This document shows, in pieces, positions 52,275-61,558 of a stretch of 64,000 bases of DNA (positions are counted from its first letter, which is position 1; each line of letters opens with the position of its first letter). Made by a program: the position numbers and the translations under genes. Source of the DNA: Streptomyces fildesensis (GTDB lineage: Bacteria; Actinomycetota; Actinomycetes; Streptomycetales; Streptomycetaceae); the NCBI RefSeq assembly GCF_016107395.1, contig NZ_JAAIKO010000001.1:496001-560000 (forward strand). The letters run 5' to 3'. The notes under the pieces are model-generated. The model saw only the letters and a list, made by a program, of their open reading frames with translations, did not search any database and was not told the DNA's origin.

Positions 52275-53837
52275 TCAGTGGAAGAAGTGCCGGGTCCCGG
52301 TGAGGTACATCGTCACGCCGGCCTTCTCCGCCGCCTCGACGACCAGCTCGTCACGGACCGAACCGCCCGGCTGGACCACGGCCTTGACGCCCGCCGCCAG
52401 CAGGATCTCCAGCCCGTCGGGGAACGGGAAGAAGGCGTCGGAGGCCGCGTAGGAACCCCGCGCCCGCTCCTCGCCCGCCCGCTCCACCGCGAGCTTCGCC
52501 GAGTCCACCCGGTTGACCTGCCCCATGCCGACGCCGACGCTGGCGCCGCCCTTGGCGAGCAGGATCGCGTTGGACTTCACGGCGCGGCAGGCGCGCCAGG
52601 CGAAGGCCAGGTCCGCCAGCTCGGCGGCGTCCAGCGCCTCACCGGTCGCCAGCGTCCAGTTCGCCGGGTCGTCGCCCTCGGCCTGCAGCAGGTCCTTGAC
52701 CTGGACCAGCGCCCCGCCCTCGATCGGCCGGTACTCGCCCGAGCCGATCGGCGCGTCCGCGCAGCGCAGCACCCGGATGTTCTTCTTGCGGGCCAGCACC
52801 TCGACGGCGCCGTCCTCGTACGCCGGCGCGACGATGACCTCGGTGAAGATCTCCGCGACCTGCTCGGCGAGCTCCACGCTCACCGGGCGGTTGACCGCGA
52901 TGACCCCGCCGAACGCCGACAGCGGGTCGCAGGCGTGCGCCTTGCGGTGCGCCTCCGCGACATCCGCGCCGACCGCGATCCCGCACGGGTTGGCGTGCTT
53001 GATGATCGCGACGCACGGCTCCGTGTGGTCGTACGCGGCCCGGCGCGCGGCCTCGGTGTCCGTGTAGTTGTTGTACGACATCTCCTTGCCGTGCAACTGC
53101 TCGGCGCCCGCGAGGCCCTTGCCGCTGCCGTCGCTGTAGAGCGCGGCGGGCTGGTGCGGGTTCTCGCCGTAGCGCAGCACGTGCTGCCGGGTGAGGGCGA
53201 CGCCGGTGAAGTCCGGGAACGGGCTCTCGTCGGCCGCGTACCCCTCGGCGAACCAGATCGCCACCGCCAGGTCGTACGAGGCGGTGTGCTGGAACGCCTC
53301 GGCGGCGAGCCGCTTGCGCTGCGTCAGGTCGAACCCGCCGTCCTTGACGGCCGCGATGACGTCCGCGTAGTGCCCGGGGCTGGTGACGACCGCGACCGAG
53401 GGGTGGTTCTTGGCGGCGGCGCGCACCATCGAAGGACCGCCGATGTCGATCTGCTCGACACACTCGTCGGGCGACGCGCCCGAGGCGACCGTCTCCTTGA
53501 ACGGGTACAGATTCACGACCACCAGCTCGAACGGCTCGATGCCGAGCTCGGCCAGCTGCCGCTGGTGGTCGTCAAGACGCAGGTCCGCGAGGATCCCGGC
53601 GTGCAGCTTGGGGTGCAGGGTCTTGACCCGGCCGTCCAGGCACTCCGGGAAGCCGGTGACGTCCTGGACCGGCGTGACGGGCACCCCGGCGGCGGCGATG
53701 CGCGCGGCGGTCGACCCGGTCGACACCAGTTCGACGCCCGCCTCGTGCAGTCCGCGCGCCAGCTCCTCCAGCCCGGTCTTGTCGTACACACTCACCAGCG
53801 CGCGGCGGATCGGCCGCTTCGTACCTTCGGCGCTCAT
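52275..53837 (-). CDS. purH: AICAR formyltransferase / IMP cyclohydrolase
   Basis: 520 aa. The N-terminal cyclohydrolase domain (about residues 1-190) shows [11 protein letters not shown] and N-L-Y-P-F-K-E-T-V. The formyltransferase domain has the catalytic Lys-His in [12 protein letters not shown] and G-Q-V-N-R-V-D-S-A. It catalyses the last two steps of IMP synthesis. ATGA overlap with purN couples the two purine genes. Confidence 0.96.
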   Translation of the reverse strand: MSAEGTKRPIRRALVSVYDKTGLEELARGLHEAGVELVSTGSTAARIAAAGVPVTPVQDVTGFPECLDGRVKTLHPKLHAGILADLRLDDHQRQLAELGIEPFELVVVNLYPFKETVASGASPDECVEQIDIGGPSMVRAAAKNHPSVAVVTSPGHYADVIAAVKDGGFDLTQRKRLAAEAFQHTASYDLAVAIWFAEGYAADESPFPDFTGVALTRQHVLRYGENPHQPAALYSDGSGKGLAGAEQLHGKEMSYNNYTDTEAARRAAYDHTEPCVAIIKHANPCGIAVGADVAEAHRKAHACDPLSAFGGVIAVNRPVSVELAEQVAEIFTEVIVAPAYEDGAVEVLARKKNIRVLRCADAPIGSGEYRPIEGGALVQVKDLLQAEGDDPANWTLATGEALDAAELADLAFAWRACRAVKSNAILLAKGGASVGVGMGQVNRVDSAKLAVERAGEERARGSYAASDAFFPFPDGLEILLAAGVKAVVQPGGSVRDELVVEAAEKAGVTMYLTGTRHFFH

Positions 53838-54457
53838 GCCGGAATCAATACCTTTCGTCCCTCAATGCGATACCCGTCGCGAGCCAGCCGCCCCACGACG
53901 TCGACGAGCAGCCCTCGCTCGACTTCCTTGATGCGCTCATGGAGCGCTTCCTCCGTGTCATCCGGCTCGATGGCCACCACCCCCTGGGCGATGATCGGGC
54001 CGGTATCGACGCCGTCGTCGACGAAGTGCACGGTGCAGCCCGTCACCTTCGCGCCGTACGCGAGCGCGTCCCTGACGCCGTGGGCGCCCGGGAAGCTCGG
54101 CAGCAGCGCGGGATGCGTATTGACGAACCGTCCCCCGAACCGCGCGAGGAACTCCTTCCCCACGATCTTCATGAAGCCGGCCGAGACCACCAGGTCCGGC
54201 CGGTGTTCCGCCGTCGCCTCCGCGAGCGCCAGGTCCCATCCCGCCCGGTCGGCGTAGTCCTTCACCTTCACCACGAAAACCGGCAGCCCGGCTCGCTCCG
54301 CCCGCTCCAGGCCGGCGATGCCGTCCCGGTCGGCACCGACCGCCACGATCCGCGCGCCGTACGCGGGATCGCTCTCGATGACATCGAGCAGCGCCTGCAG
54401 ATTCGTCCCCGAACCGGAGACGAGGACGACTAGACGAGCCGGGGTTTGCGCAGCCAC
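53834..54457 (-). CDS. purN: Phosphoribosylglycinamide formyltransferase
   Basis: 207 aa. Family motifs are [13 protein letters not shown] (phosphate binding), A-G-F-M-K-I-V-G, and the active-site [12 protein letters not shown] with its Asn-His pair, followed by the Asp in D-D-G-V-D-T-G-P-I. It transfers formyl from 10-formyl-THF to GAR. It is first in the purNH operon. A small ORF with a good ribosome binding site diverges from it. Confidence 0.95.
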   Translation of the reverse strand: MAAQTPARLVVLVSGSGTNLQALLDVIESDPAYGARIVAVGADRDGIAGLERAERAGLPVFVVKVKDYADRAGWDLALAEATAEHRPDLVVSAGFMKIVGKEFLARFGGRFVNTHPALLPSFPGAHGVRDALAYGAKVTGCTVHFVDDGVDTGPIIAQGVVAIEPDDTEEALHERIKEVERGLLVDVVGRLARDGYRIEGRKVLIPA

Positions 54458-54500
54458 TGGCGGGGCTCTCTCTCGAGACCGTGCGGATTTGGAGGATCGT

Positions 54501-54611
54501 ATGAGCCGACGGATCCCACGATTCGGGGAACCCTACGAGGCCGTCGACCGTCAGCAACGATACCGGCACGCGAAGGTCCCCCCACGGGACGGGGGAGCGC
54601 GCGGACGGTAG
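54501..54611 (+). CDS. Possible small protein, 36 aa
   Basis: ATG 54501 has GGAGG (54491-54495) five bases upstream, an excellent Shine-Dalgarno. The product is 36 aa and Arg-rich (M-S-R-R-I-P-R-F-G-E-P-Y-E-A-V-D-R-Q-Q-R). No hydrophobic segment is present. It lies in the purN/54699 divergent gap and its 3' end covers a C5/G5 hairpin. It could be a real basic peptide or a leader for the next gene. Confidence 0.35.
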   Translation: MSRRIPRFGEPYEAVDRQQRYRHAKVPPRDGGARGR

Positions 54612-54698
54612 CGTCTTCCGGAGGAACAGCAATCGCGCGCCCTGCGCGTGACGCATACGACATGAGGAGTCGACGGCAAGGGGATGGCGCTACCAATC

Positions 54699-55424
54699 AT
54701 GAGCAGCCGACAGATCACTATCGCGCTGCGTGCGCCCGAGGGCGATCAGCAGGACAACCCGTTCGCCCCGCCGCCCGAAGGCGCCCCCGAACAGCCCTGG
54801 CAGCCCCGGCGCCCCGAAGGCACGCCCGAGGACGGCGACAGCACCCCGCCGCCTCCGCCGCCGCCCGGCTGGGGCGGCCAGTGGAGCAACCAGCAGCCCG
54901 GCCGCCAGGACGGCTTCGGCCATCGCCCCAGCGGCCCCGAAACCCCGCCGCAGCCCAACGGCTCACGCTTCGACCCCACCGACCCCGCCCAGCGCCGCTC
55001 CCGCTACGCGCTGGTCTGCGGCGGCTGGGCGCTGATCTTCGCGATCCTCCACTGGACCGAGCTCGGCCTCCTGCTCGGCGCCCTCGCCCTCTACTGGGGC
55101 ATCAGCGCCCTGCGCATGAAGCCCGAGACCCGCGCCGCCGCCCGCGCCGAAGCGGCCGCGGCCCTCGCCGCATCCGGCGCCGACACCCCCCGCCCCAACC
55201 CCTCCGCGAACCCCGCCTCCCAGCGGTCCTTCGCGGCGGCGGCCTGGAGCGGCATCATCACGAGCGCGGTCGCCCTGGCGATCGTCGCCGCGAGCTTCAC
55301 CCTCCAGTTCGTCTACAACGACTACTACACCTGCAAACGCGACGCCCTCACCACCCCGTCGAGCGAATCCTGCAAGGACCTCCTCCCGAAGCCGGTCCGC
55401 TCCTTCCTGGGCAACGACGGGTAG
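54699..55424 (+). CDS. Pro-rich membrane protein with two helices
   Basis: 241 aa from ATG 54699; ATG 54684 is in frame and neither has a well-placed ribosome binding site. A cytoplasmic region of about 100 residues is rich in Pro, Glu, Gln and Gly (P-P-P-P-P-P-P-G-W-G-G-Q-W). Two hydrophobic segments lie close together (Y-A-L-V-C-G-G-W-A-L-I-F-A-I-L), and a further helix (A-L-A-I-V-A-A-S-F-T-L-Q-F-V-Y) precedes a C-terminal domain with two Cys. No known family was recognised; position beside purN is conserved in streptomycetes as far as I recall. Confidence 0.65.
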   Translation: MSSRQITIALRAPEGDQQDNPFAPPPEGAPEQPWQPRRPEGTPEDGDSTPPPPPPPGWGGQWSNQQPGRQDGFGHRPSGPETPPQPNGSRFDPTDPAQRRSRYALVCGGWALIFAILHWTELGLLLGALALYWGISALRMKPETRAAARAEAAAALAASGADTPRPNPSANPASQRSFAAAAWSGIITSAVALAIVAASFTLQFVYNDYYTCKRDALTTPSSESCKDLLPKPVRSFLGNDG

Positions 55425-55487
55425 TCCTCCGGACGGGCGGAATGCCTGCCGGCGGGGGCGCGGGCCCGTGAACCCCCCCGCCCCGTC

Positions 55488-55800
55488 ACGCCTGCGGCGG
55501 GCTTTTCGCCTACCGGCGGGGGTGCGGGCCGCGGACCCCCACAGCACCGTTGCGCCTGCGGCGGGCTCTTCCCCACCCACCCGCCCTTTCGCCTACCGGC
55601 GGGGGTGCGGGCCCTGCGCCCCGAGAAACGCGTGCCGGCGGGGATTGGGGCACGTCGACACCCGCCCCGCCGTTGCGCCCGCGGCGGGCTTTGCCCCACC
55701 CACCCCTTCGCCTACCGGCGGAGGCGCGGGCCCTCGGGCACCCGCAGCACCGTTGCGCCTGCGGCGGGCTTTTCCCACCCACCCCTTCGCCTACCGGCGG
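55488..55800 (+). repeat. Imperfect GC-rich tandem repeat, four units
   Basis: CGCCTGCGGCGGGCTTTT-like motifs begin near 55489, 55553, 55676 and 55756, and each is followed by a CGCCTACCGGCGGGG-like motif near 55507, 55590, 55709 and 55788. Units are about 60-80 bases, with one apparently doubled gap. Similar arrays are common in Streptomyces intergenic DNA. They form several local hairpins. Confidence 0.65.
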
Positions 55801-55879
55801 GGCCGGACTGCTGCGGGCCCGCGGTCGAAGCGGACTTCCCGCCCGCCCCGGGGCTGTTACGCGAGGGGACCGGGGCCGT

Positions 55880-55910
55880 TGGGGGCACCCCCGGCCGGAG
55901 GTTGGGGGAG
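55880..55910 (+). repeat. Interspersed G/C-rich repeat, intergenic copy
   Basis: It matches the reverse complement of 11055-11085. TGGGGGCACCCCC is itself palindromic, so the element can form a small stem. It lies six bases before copy B of the 58-bp repeat. Confidence 0.6.
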
Positions 55911-55916
55911 GGGTAC

Positions 55917-55973
55917 TTCGAAATGCTGCCGAGCTATTTGTGGGCCGCCAGGCCCTGAACAGTCGATTTCGAA
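55917..55973 (+). repeat. 57-bp structured repeat, copy B
   Basis: It has the same TTCGAAAT/ATTTCGAA ends as copy A. In the inner stem GGGCC pairs with GGCCC, where copy A has GGGCG with CGCCC, so both strands of the stem changed together. Homology with copy A extends to about 56005 on the right. Confidence 0.75.
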
Positions 55974-56006
55974 CCGCCGCCCCGCAGGGCCCGGGCACCG
56001 ACCCAG

Positions 56007-57485
56007 CTACTCCGCCGGCGGTACCAGCGGCATAGGCGGAACCTCCGCCACCTCGGCCGCAACCTCCGGCTCAGACCGCGACCACGACCACCGCCACCGG
56101 AAAACCCCCCGCACGCTCCCCCACCGCTCCCCCCAAGACACCGGCTCCGCCGGATCCCGCACATGCCACCACCGCACCCCCACCGCCCCCGCCGCCCCCA
56201 CCACCAGCGTCCACCCGAGCGCCGCACCCCCCGCCGCCCACCACCGCGGCCCGAAGTCCGCAAGGACGGCCGAGCCCATCGGGCCCGCCGACCAGCCGGC
56301 GAGCAACGCGGTGGCCGCGCCGCAGCCGAGCGCGGCGAGGGCGGCGACCAGCGCGGTGCGGGCGGGGCGCCAGGAGCCCGCCGCGGCGGCGCCGCCGACG
56401 AGCCAGGCCGCACAGACCCCGGCCAGCACAGGAAGACCGAACACCGCCCAGCTCAGCGGCGTCGCGCCGGGCGCCGGAAGCGCCGCCAGCAGCGGAAAGT
56501 TCGGCAGAACGTCAGGCCCGGATCCGGGCCCCGGCCCGAGCGCGCCGAACCCGGACGCGCCCAATCCGGCTGGAGCCACCACACTCCCGGCGCCCACGGC
56601 GAACCCCGGCCCCAGCGCATACGACGCACCCCACACAGCCATGTTCGGCACCAGCGCCAGAGCGACCAGCAGCACCGCACACCGCCCCGAGAGCGGAGCG
56701 CTGAGCTGCGCGAACGAATGTCCGACCAATCGTTCATGCCAGACGAGCGAGGCCCCGCCGAGCACCGCGCCACCCCCGACGAGCACGGCGGTGGAAGCCG
56801 CGGCGGCGCGGAGGGCGGCCGGCAGGCCGCCTTCCGGAAGGGTCAGCCACCGCGGCAGCGAGAGTTCGTCGAGCCAACGGCGTACCGCCCGGGGAAGCGC
56901 GACCGCAGGTCGCCCGCACCCGGACCACGCGCCGGCCCCGGCCGCCAACGCGGCCACGACCGGCAGATGGAGCAGCGCGCTGAGCGGAACGCTGCGCACC
57001 TGCCCGTAGGACGTGTAGAGCACGGCGGCGACGCCGACCAGCAGATATCCGGCGACGAGCCAGCCCGCGGCGGCAGCCGCGACCCGAGGCTCCGTCCGCG
57101 CACCGGAACCGTCACCGACGTCACCCTCCCCCGACCCCTCGGGAGGAGCAGCCGCATGCGCCGCGGCCCGGTACAGCAGCCACCCGGGCAGCACGGTGAG
57201 CAGCAGGGGCGTGACGCCGATCGGGGCGGGCAGCCCGGACAGCGTGTCGGTCCGCGACAGGCTCGCGCCGTGGGCCAGCAGCCACAGATCCGCGGCGATA
57301 CGCAGAGCGCCGTCGAGTCCGCTGTCCGGGAACGGTGCGCTGATCCACAGGAAGAGAACAGTGACGGCGAGGGCCCCGAGCCCGAGACCGGCCGCGACCA
57401 CCCCGCCACCGAACGCGGCGGCCGCCGCGGATGCGCGGCGGGAGTTCGCGGCACGCTCGGGCAGGCCGGGAAGGTGGTCCGTCAT
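56007..57485 (-). CDS. DUF6350 (PerM-like) polytopic membrane protein
   Basis: 492 aa from ATG 57485; a 105-base upstream extension has no family features. About eleven or more hydrophobic helices cover most of the length, with Gly/Ala-rich loops (A-P-A-G-L-G-A-S-G-F-G-A-L-G-P-G). The segment G-L-P-A-P-I-G-V-T-P-L-L-L-T-V-L-P-G-W-L-L-Y-R is characteristic of DUF6350, a family linked to the mycobacterial cell-division protein PerM. In actinobacteria it lies near purN, as here. Confidence 0.78.
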   Translation of the reverse strand: MTDHLPGLPERAANSRRASAAAAAFGGGVVAAGLGLGALAVTVLFLWISAPFPDSGLDGALRIAADLWLLAHGASLSRTDTLSGLPAPIGVTPLLLTVLPGWLLYRAAAHAAAPPEGSGEGDVGDGSGARTEPRVAAAAAGWLVAGYLLVGVAAVLYTSYGQVRSVPLSALLHLPVVAALAAGAGAWSGCGRPAVALPRAVRRWLDELSLPRWLTLPEGGLPAALRAAAASTAVLVGGGAVLGGASLVWHERLVGHSFAQLSAPLSGRCAVLLVALALVPNMAVWGASYALGPGFAVGAGSVVAPAGLGASGFGALGPGPGSGPDVLPNFPLLAALPAPGATPLSWAVFGLPVLAGVCAAWLVGGAAAAGSWRPARTALVAALAALGCGAATALLAGWSAGPMGSAVLADFGPRWWAAGGAALGWTLVVGAAGAVGVRWWHVRDPAEPVSWGERWGSVRGVFRWRWSWSRSEPEVAAEVAEVPPMPLVPPAE

Positions 57486-57643
57486 GTGGGTCACGTCGAC
57501 CCATGGTGCCAAGAACACGCCGATTTGAGGCGGTAGCGGGCGAACGCCCGCCGTGTCGCGCAATATGACTTTATGCGTCTTTTCACACAATCGTGCGTAC
57601 GGGGATTCGAAGGCGGTCGGAGCGGCTGTGTGAGGTCGGGCAC

Positions 57644-59137
57644 GTGACGGCGCGGAAGGCGGCGAAGCAGGCCTCTACCGCCAAGAAGGCCGCGAAGACG
57701 GTGAAGACCTCGGCCGAAGAACGTCCCCAGCGCGCCAGGACCCGCACACGCGCCGGCTCACCGGCGCCCAAGCCCCAACCAAAACCCCAGCCCAAGCCCC
57801 AGCCCAAGCCGGATCCCCAGCCCGAGTCCCAGTCCCGACAGTCCCCGTCCCAGCCCGCCTCCCCGTCCCCGTCTCCACCCCCCTCCGCACCCAGGACGAA
57901 TGCTCCCGAGTCTTCACACCTCGTCACCCGCGCGGCCCGGCCCGCCGTTTCCCCTGCCGAGCCGGCGCCCATCGCGCCCCTCCCCGAGCGCCCGGAAGTC
58001 GCCGTCAAGCGCGCTCCCAAGCCGGCCAACACCCCCCAGCGGCGTGCGAAGGCGCGCCCACCGGCGATCCCTGTGGCCGCCGACCCGACGCCTCCGCCAC
58101 CGCCGGCACCACCGCGGACGCCGAAGCCCAAGCCATCACCACCCCCGCCACCCGTACCTACCGCTCCGCGGGCACCGACCACACCGATCCCACCGGCACC
58201 GACCGCACCGACCTCACCAGCCCTGTATCCCGAGGCCGCCTTCGACAGTCTGTACACGCACAGCGTGAGCGGCCTCGTGCGGCAGGTGGACCTGATCACC
58301 GGGAATCCGGGCTTCGCGCGGCATGCCGTGCGCCGCGCGTTCGATCTCGCGTGGCAGCGGTGGCCGGAGGTCGCGGCGGATCCGGATCCGGTCGGCTGGG
58401 TGCGCGCGGCGGCGTACGAGTACGCGCTCGCGCCGTGGCAGCAGTGGGTGCCGGGGCACCGTACGCATCCACGGGCCGCCGCGCGGACGCTGCGCGGCTC
58501 CGAACGGGACGGCGCGGTGCGGGCGGCGGTGCTGCGGCTGTCGCCTTCGCAGCGGCAGGCACTCGTGCTCTACGACGGGCTGGGGCTCGATCTGCCCGTG
58601 GCCGCGGCCGAGAGCGAGGCGAGCACGGTCGCGACGGCGAGCCGGATCACTCAGGCGCGGGCGGCGCTGAGCGCGGCCGTCCCGGAGCTGGGCGACCAGG
58701 CACCGGCACGGCTGAAGGCCATCCTCACGGAGCCGGAGCAGGACGCGGAACCAGACCCGAAGACGGGTACGGGAACGGCTGGCACCCAAGAGGTCCCGGC
58801 GGCCCGGGTACGCGTTGCGAGCGAGCGGGGCGTGCGCCGCAGGACGCTGTCCGCGGTGGCACTGACCGCGCTGATCGCCGGGGCGACGGGCGCCGCGCTG
58901 GTGGTGACGTACGACCGCGTCGGCGAACTGCCGCACCGTACCCAGCCGACGCCGGTGACCGCACCGCCCTCCGCCACTCCGGGGCAGGGCGTACCGGAGG
59001 CGGGCCGCATCGGCCGACCGGGCCCCGCCAAGCCCACCCAGCAGACGACCGCACCCAGCAAACCCGTCAAGCCCACCAAGCCCAACAAACCGGCCGAATC
59101 TCCCGCACAAGCCCCCCGTTTGCCCCCTGAGCGCTGA
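57644..59137 (+). CDS. Membrane-anchored sigma-factor-like protein with basic N-terminal tail
   Basis: 497 aa from GTG 57644, with GAGG eight bases upstream. The start V-T-A-R-K-A-A-K-Q-A-S-T-A-K-K-A-A-K is like a histone-type tail, followed by about 170 residues of Pro/Lys/Ala low complexity (P-K-P-Q-P-K-P-Q-P-K). Residues about 194-350 resemble an ECF factor: F-A-R-H-A-V-R-R-A-F-D-L-A-W-Q-R-W and R-L-S-P-S-Q-R-Q-A-L-V-L-Y-D-G-L-G-L-D-L-P-V-A-A. One membrane helix (about 402-422) precedes a Pro/Lys-rich C-terminus. Whether it binds RNA polymerase is unknown. A terminator separates it from sucD. Confidence 0.7.
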   Translation: MTARKAAKQASTAKKAAKTVKTSAEERPQRARTRTRAGSPAPKPQPKPQPKPQPKPDPQPESQSRQSPSQPASPSPSPPPSAPRTNAPESSHLVTRAARPAVSPAEPAPIAPLPERPEVAVKRAPKPANTPQRRAKARPPAIPVAADPTPPPPPAPPRTPKPKPSPPPPPVPTAPRAPTTPIPPAPTAPTSPALYPEAAFDSLYTHSVSGLVRQVDLITGNPGFARHAVRRAFDLAWQRWPEVAADPDPVGWVRAAAYEYALAPWQQWVPGHRTHPRAAARTLRGSERDGAVRAAVLRLSPSQRQALVLYDGLGLDLPVAAAESEASTVATASRITQARAALSAAVPELGDQAPARLKAILTEPEQDAEPDPKTGTGTAGTQEVPAARVRVASERGVRRRTLSAVALTALIAGATGAALVVTYDRVGELPHRTQPTPVTAPPSATPGQGVPEAGRIGRPGPAKPTQQTTAPSKPVKPTKPNKPAESPAQAPRLPPER

Positions 59138-59192
59138 GCCGCCCAGGGCCGCACAGGGTCGCACCGGCGGCGGCACCGGCCGCACAAAGCAA

Positions 59193-59228
59193 ACGCGGGC
59201 CCGCCCCCCGAAGGGGACGGGCCCGCGT
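59193..59228. terminator. Terminator between sigma-like gene and sucD
   Basis: ACGCGGGCCCG (59193-59203) and CGGGCCCGCGT (59218-59228) pair perfectly and an inner CCCC/GGGG pair extends the stem. It lies between the convergent stops and probably ends the sucCD transcript. Confidence 0.8.
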
Positions 59229-59268
59229 CGTCACGCGTGACGGCCTCTCAGCCGTCAGCAGACGAACG

Positions 59269-60153
59269 TCAGCCCGCGAGGATGGCGCGCGCCAGGCGAG
59301 CCGTCTCCGACGGGGTCTTGCCGACCTGGACGCCGGCGGCCTCGAGGGCCTCCTTCTTCGCCTGGGCGGTGCCCGACGAACCGGAGACGATGGCGCCCGC
59401 GTGGCCCATGGTCTTGCCCTCGGGGGCGGTGAAGCCCGCGACATAGCCGACGACCGGCTTCGTCACGTGGGCCTTGATGTAGTCCGCGGCCCGCTCCTCG
59501 GCGTCGCCACCGATCTCACCGATCATGACGATCAGGTCGGTGTCGGCGTCCGCCTCGAACGCGGCCAGCGCGTCGATGTGGGTGGTGCCGATGATCGGGT
59601 CGCCACCGATGCCGACGGCGGACGAGAAGCCGAGGTCACGGAGCTCGTACATCATCTGGTACGTGAGCGTGCCGGACTTCGAGACCAGGCCGATACGGCC
59701 CGGCTTCGTGATGTCGCCCGGGATGATGCCGGCGTTGGACTGACCCGGGGTGATGAGACCGGGGCAGTTCGGGCCGATGATGCGGGTCTTGTTGCCCTTG
59801 GCGCCGGCGTGCGCCCAGAACGAGGCGGAGTCGTGCACCGTGATGCCCTCGGTGATCACGACGGCCAGCGGGATCTCGGCGTCGATCGCCTCGACGACGG
59901 CGTCCTTCGCGAACTTCGGCGGCACGAAGATGACGGTGACATCGGCACCGGTCTTCTCGATCGCCTCGGCGACGGAACCGAACACGGGCACCTCGGTGCC
60001 GTCGAACTCGACGTTCGTGCCGGCCTTGCGCGGGTTGACGCCGCCAACGATGTTGGTGCCGTCCGCAAGCATGAGCTTGGTGTGCTTCATGCCCGTGGCG
60101 CCGGTCATCCCCTGGACGATGACCTTGCTTTCCTTGGTCAGGAAAATAGCCAT
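59269..60153 (-). CDS. sucD: Succinyl-CoA ligase alpha subunit
   Basis: 294 aa from ATG 60153. The CoA-binding domain begins [11 protein letters not shown] and contains [17 protein letters not shown]. The phosphorylated His is in [15 protein letters not shown]. With SucC it makes ATP or GTP from succinyl-CoA in the TCA cycle. It follows sucC by 19 bases. Confidence 0.96.
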   Translation of the reverse strand: MAIFLTKESKVIVQGMTGATGMKHTKLMLADGTNIVGGVNPRKAGTNVEFDGTEVPVFGSVAEAIEKTGADVTVIFVPPKFAKDAVVEAIDAEIPLAVVITEGITVHDSASFWAHAGAKGNKTRIIGPNCPGLITPGQSNAGIIPGDITKPGRIGLVSKSGTLTYQMMYELRDLGFSSAVGIGGDPIIGTTHIDALAAFEADADTDLIVMIGEIGGDAEERAADYIKAHVTKPVVGYVAGFTAPEGKTMGHAGAIVSGSSGTAQAKKEALEAAGVQVGKTPSETARLARAILAG

Positions 60154-60172
60154 GGTGTGGTGACCTTGTCCC

Positions 60173-61348
60173 TTACTTCGCAGCCGCGAGCTCGGCGGCC
60201 TTGTCGGCCGCGCCGTCCATGGTGTCCACACGCTGCACGAGCGGGTGGTTGGCGTCGGTCAGGATCTTGCGACCCAGCTCCGCGTTGTTGCCGTCCAGGC
60301 GGACGACCAGCGGCTTGCTGACGACCTCACCCTTGGACTTGAGCAGCTCCAGGGCCTGGACGATGCCGTTGGCGACCTCGTCGCACGCGGTGATGCCACC
60401 GAAGACGTTGACGAAGACGGACTTGACGTCCGGGTCGCCGAGGATGATCTCCAGGCCGTTCGCCATGACCTCGGCGGAGGCGCCGCCACCGATGTCGAGG
60501 AAGTTGGCGGGCTTGACGCCGCCGTGCTTCTCACCGGCGTACGCGACGACGTCGAGGGTGCTCATGACGAGACCCGCGCCGTTGCCGATGATGCCGACCT
60601 CACCGTCGAGCTTGACGTAGTTGAGGTTCTTGGCCTTGGCCGCGGCCTCCAGCGGGTTGGCGGCGTCCTTGTCCTCAAGGGCCGCGTGGTCCGGCTGGCG
60701 GAACTCGGCGTTCTCGTCGAGCGAGACCTTGCCGTCGAGCGCGATGATCTTGCCGTCACCGGACTTGATCAGCGGGTTGACCTCGACGAGGAGGGCGTCC
60801 TCCTTGATGAAGACGGTCCACAGCTTCTGCAGAACGTCGGCCACCTGGTCGGCGATCTCGGCCGGGAACTTGGCCGCGGCGACGATCTCGGCGGCCTTCT
60901 CCGGGGTGCAGCCCTCGTTGGCGTCGACCGGAATCTTGGCCAGCGCGTCCGGGTTCTCCTCCGCAACGATCTCGATCTCCACGCCGCCCTCTACGGACGC
61001 CATGGCGAGGAAGGTGCGGTTGGTGCGGTCCAGCAGGAAGGAGACGTAGTACTCCTCCGCGATGTCCGCGGTCTCGGCAAGCATCACCTTGTGGACCGTG
61101 TGGCCCTTGATGTCCATGCCGAGGATGGCGTCGGCCTTCGCGACCGCGTCTGCGGGGTCGGAGGCGAGCTTCACGCCGCCGGCCTTGCCTCGGCCACCGA
61201 CCTTGACCTGCGCCTTGACGACCGCACGGCCACCCAGACGTTCGGTCACCTCACGAGCCGCCTCGGGCGTCTCGATGACTTCACCGGCCAGCACCGGTAC
61301 ACCGTGCTTGGCGAAGAGATCCCTCGCCTGGTACTCGAACAGGTCCAC
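60173..61348 (-). CDS. sucC: Succinyl-CoA ligase beta subunit
   Basis: 391 aa. The ATP-grasp domain is at the N-terminus ([28 protein letters not shown]). The ligase domain has [17 protein letters not shown] and [10 protein letters not shown]. It provides nucleotide and succinate binding for the SucCD complex. The upstream region holds a cluster of GGTCAC sites. Confidence 0.96.
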   Translation of the reverse strand: MDLFEYQARDLFAKHGVPVLAGEVIETPEAAREVTERLGGRAVVKAQVKVGGRGKAGGVKLASDPADAVAKADAILGMDIKGHTVHKVMLAETADIAEEYYVSFLLDRTNRTFLAMASVEGGVEIEIVAEENPDALAKIPVDANEGCTPEKAAEIVAAAKFPAEIADQVADVLQKLWTVFIKEDALLVEVNPLIKSGDGKIIALDGKVSLDENAEFRQPDHAALEDKDAANPLEAAAKAKNLNYVKLDGEVGIIGNGAGLVMSTLDVVAYAGEKHGGVKPANFLDIGGGASAEVMANGLEIILGDPDVKSVFVNVFGGITACDEVANGIVQALELLKSKGEVVSKPLVVRLDGNNAELGRKILTDANHPLVQRVDTMDGAADKAAELAAAK

Positions 61349-61408
61349 GCGCGTCCGTCCTTGGTGATCGCGGTTTGTTTTCTACGCGAACGTGCCGATA
61401 CGGGAAGC

Positions 61409-61536
61409 GTGACTACGCGGTCACAAGGAGGGCGCACACGGTCACCGAAGTACGCGGCATGTCCGTCTCGCAGGTTATCCCCGTGGGACGTAGGTCCCTA
61501 AATCGCAGGTCACATGTGAGCGGTGAGAACGGTCAC
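61409..61536. promoter_or_regulatory. Cluster of GGTCAC half-sites upstream of sucC
   Basis: GGTCAC occurs at 61419-61424, 61440-61445, 61508-61513 and 61531-61536. The first is part of a 16-base element with GTGAC/GTCAC arms (61409-61424), and the third overlaps the perfect TCACATGTGA. A regulator binding here could control sucCD. Confidence 0.4.
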
Positions 61537-61558
61537 AGAGCGCGTTGTCAGGCTCGCG

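Larger units (their letters stand above)
55425..56006. other. 582-base repeat-filled intergenic region
   Basis: No gene is supported here. It holds four imperfect GC-rich tandem units (55488-55800), a G/C-rich interspersed repeat (55880-55910) and copy B of the 58-bp structured repeat (55917-55973), then a tail related to the flank of copy A. It separates the plus-strand membrane protein gene from the convergent DUF6350 gene. Confidence 0.6.

Noticed and set aside
55488..55800. Coding sequence in the repeat region
   Set aside because: Open frames here give Arg/Pro/Gly runs repeated in all frames, as expected from GC-rich tandem repeats; there is no ribosome binding site.
60245..61501. Long plus-strand open frame opposite sucC
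   Set aside because: Antisense shadow of a conserved gene; composition is Val/Leu/Asp-rich and there is no ribosome binding site.
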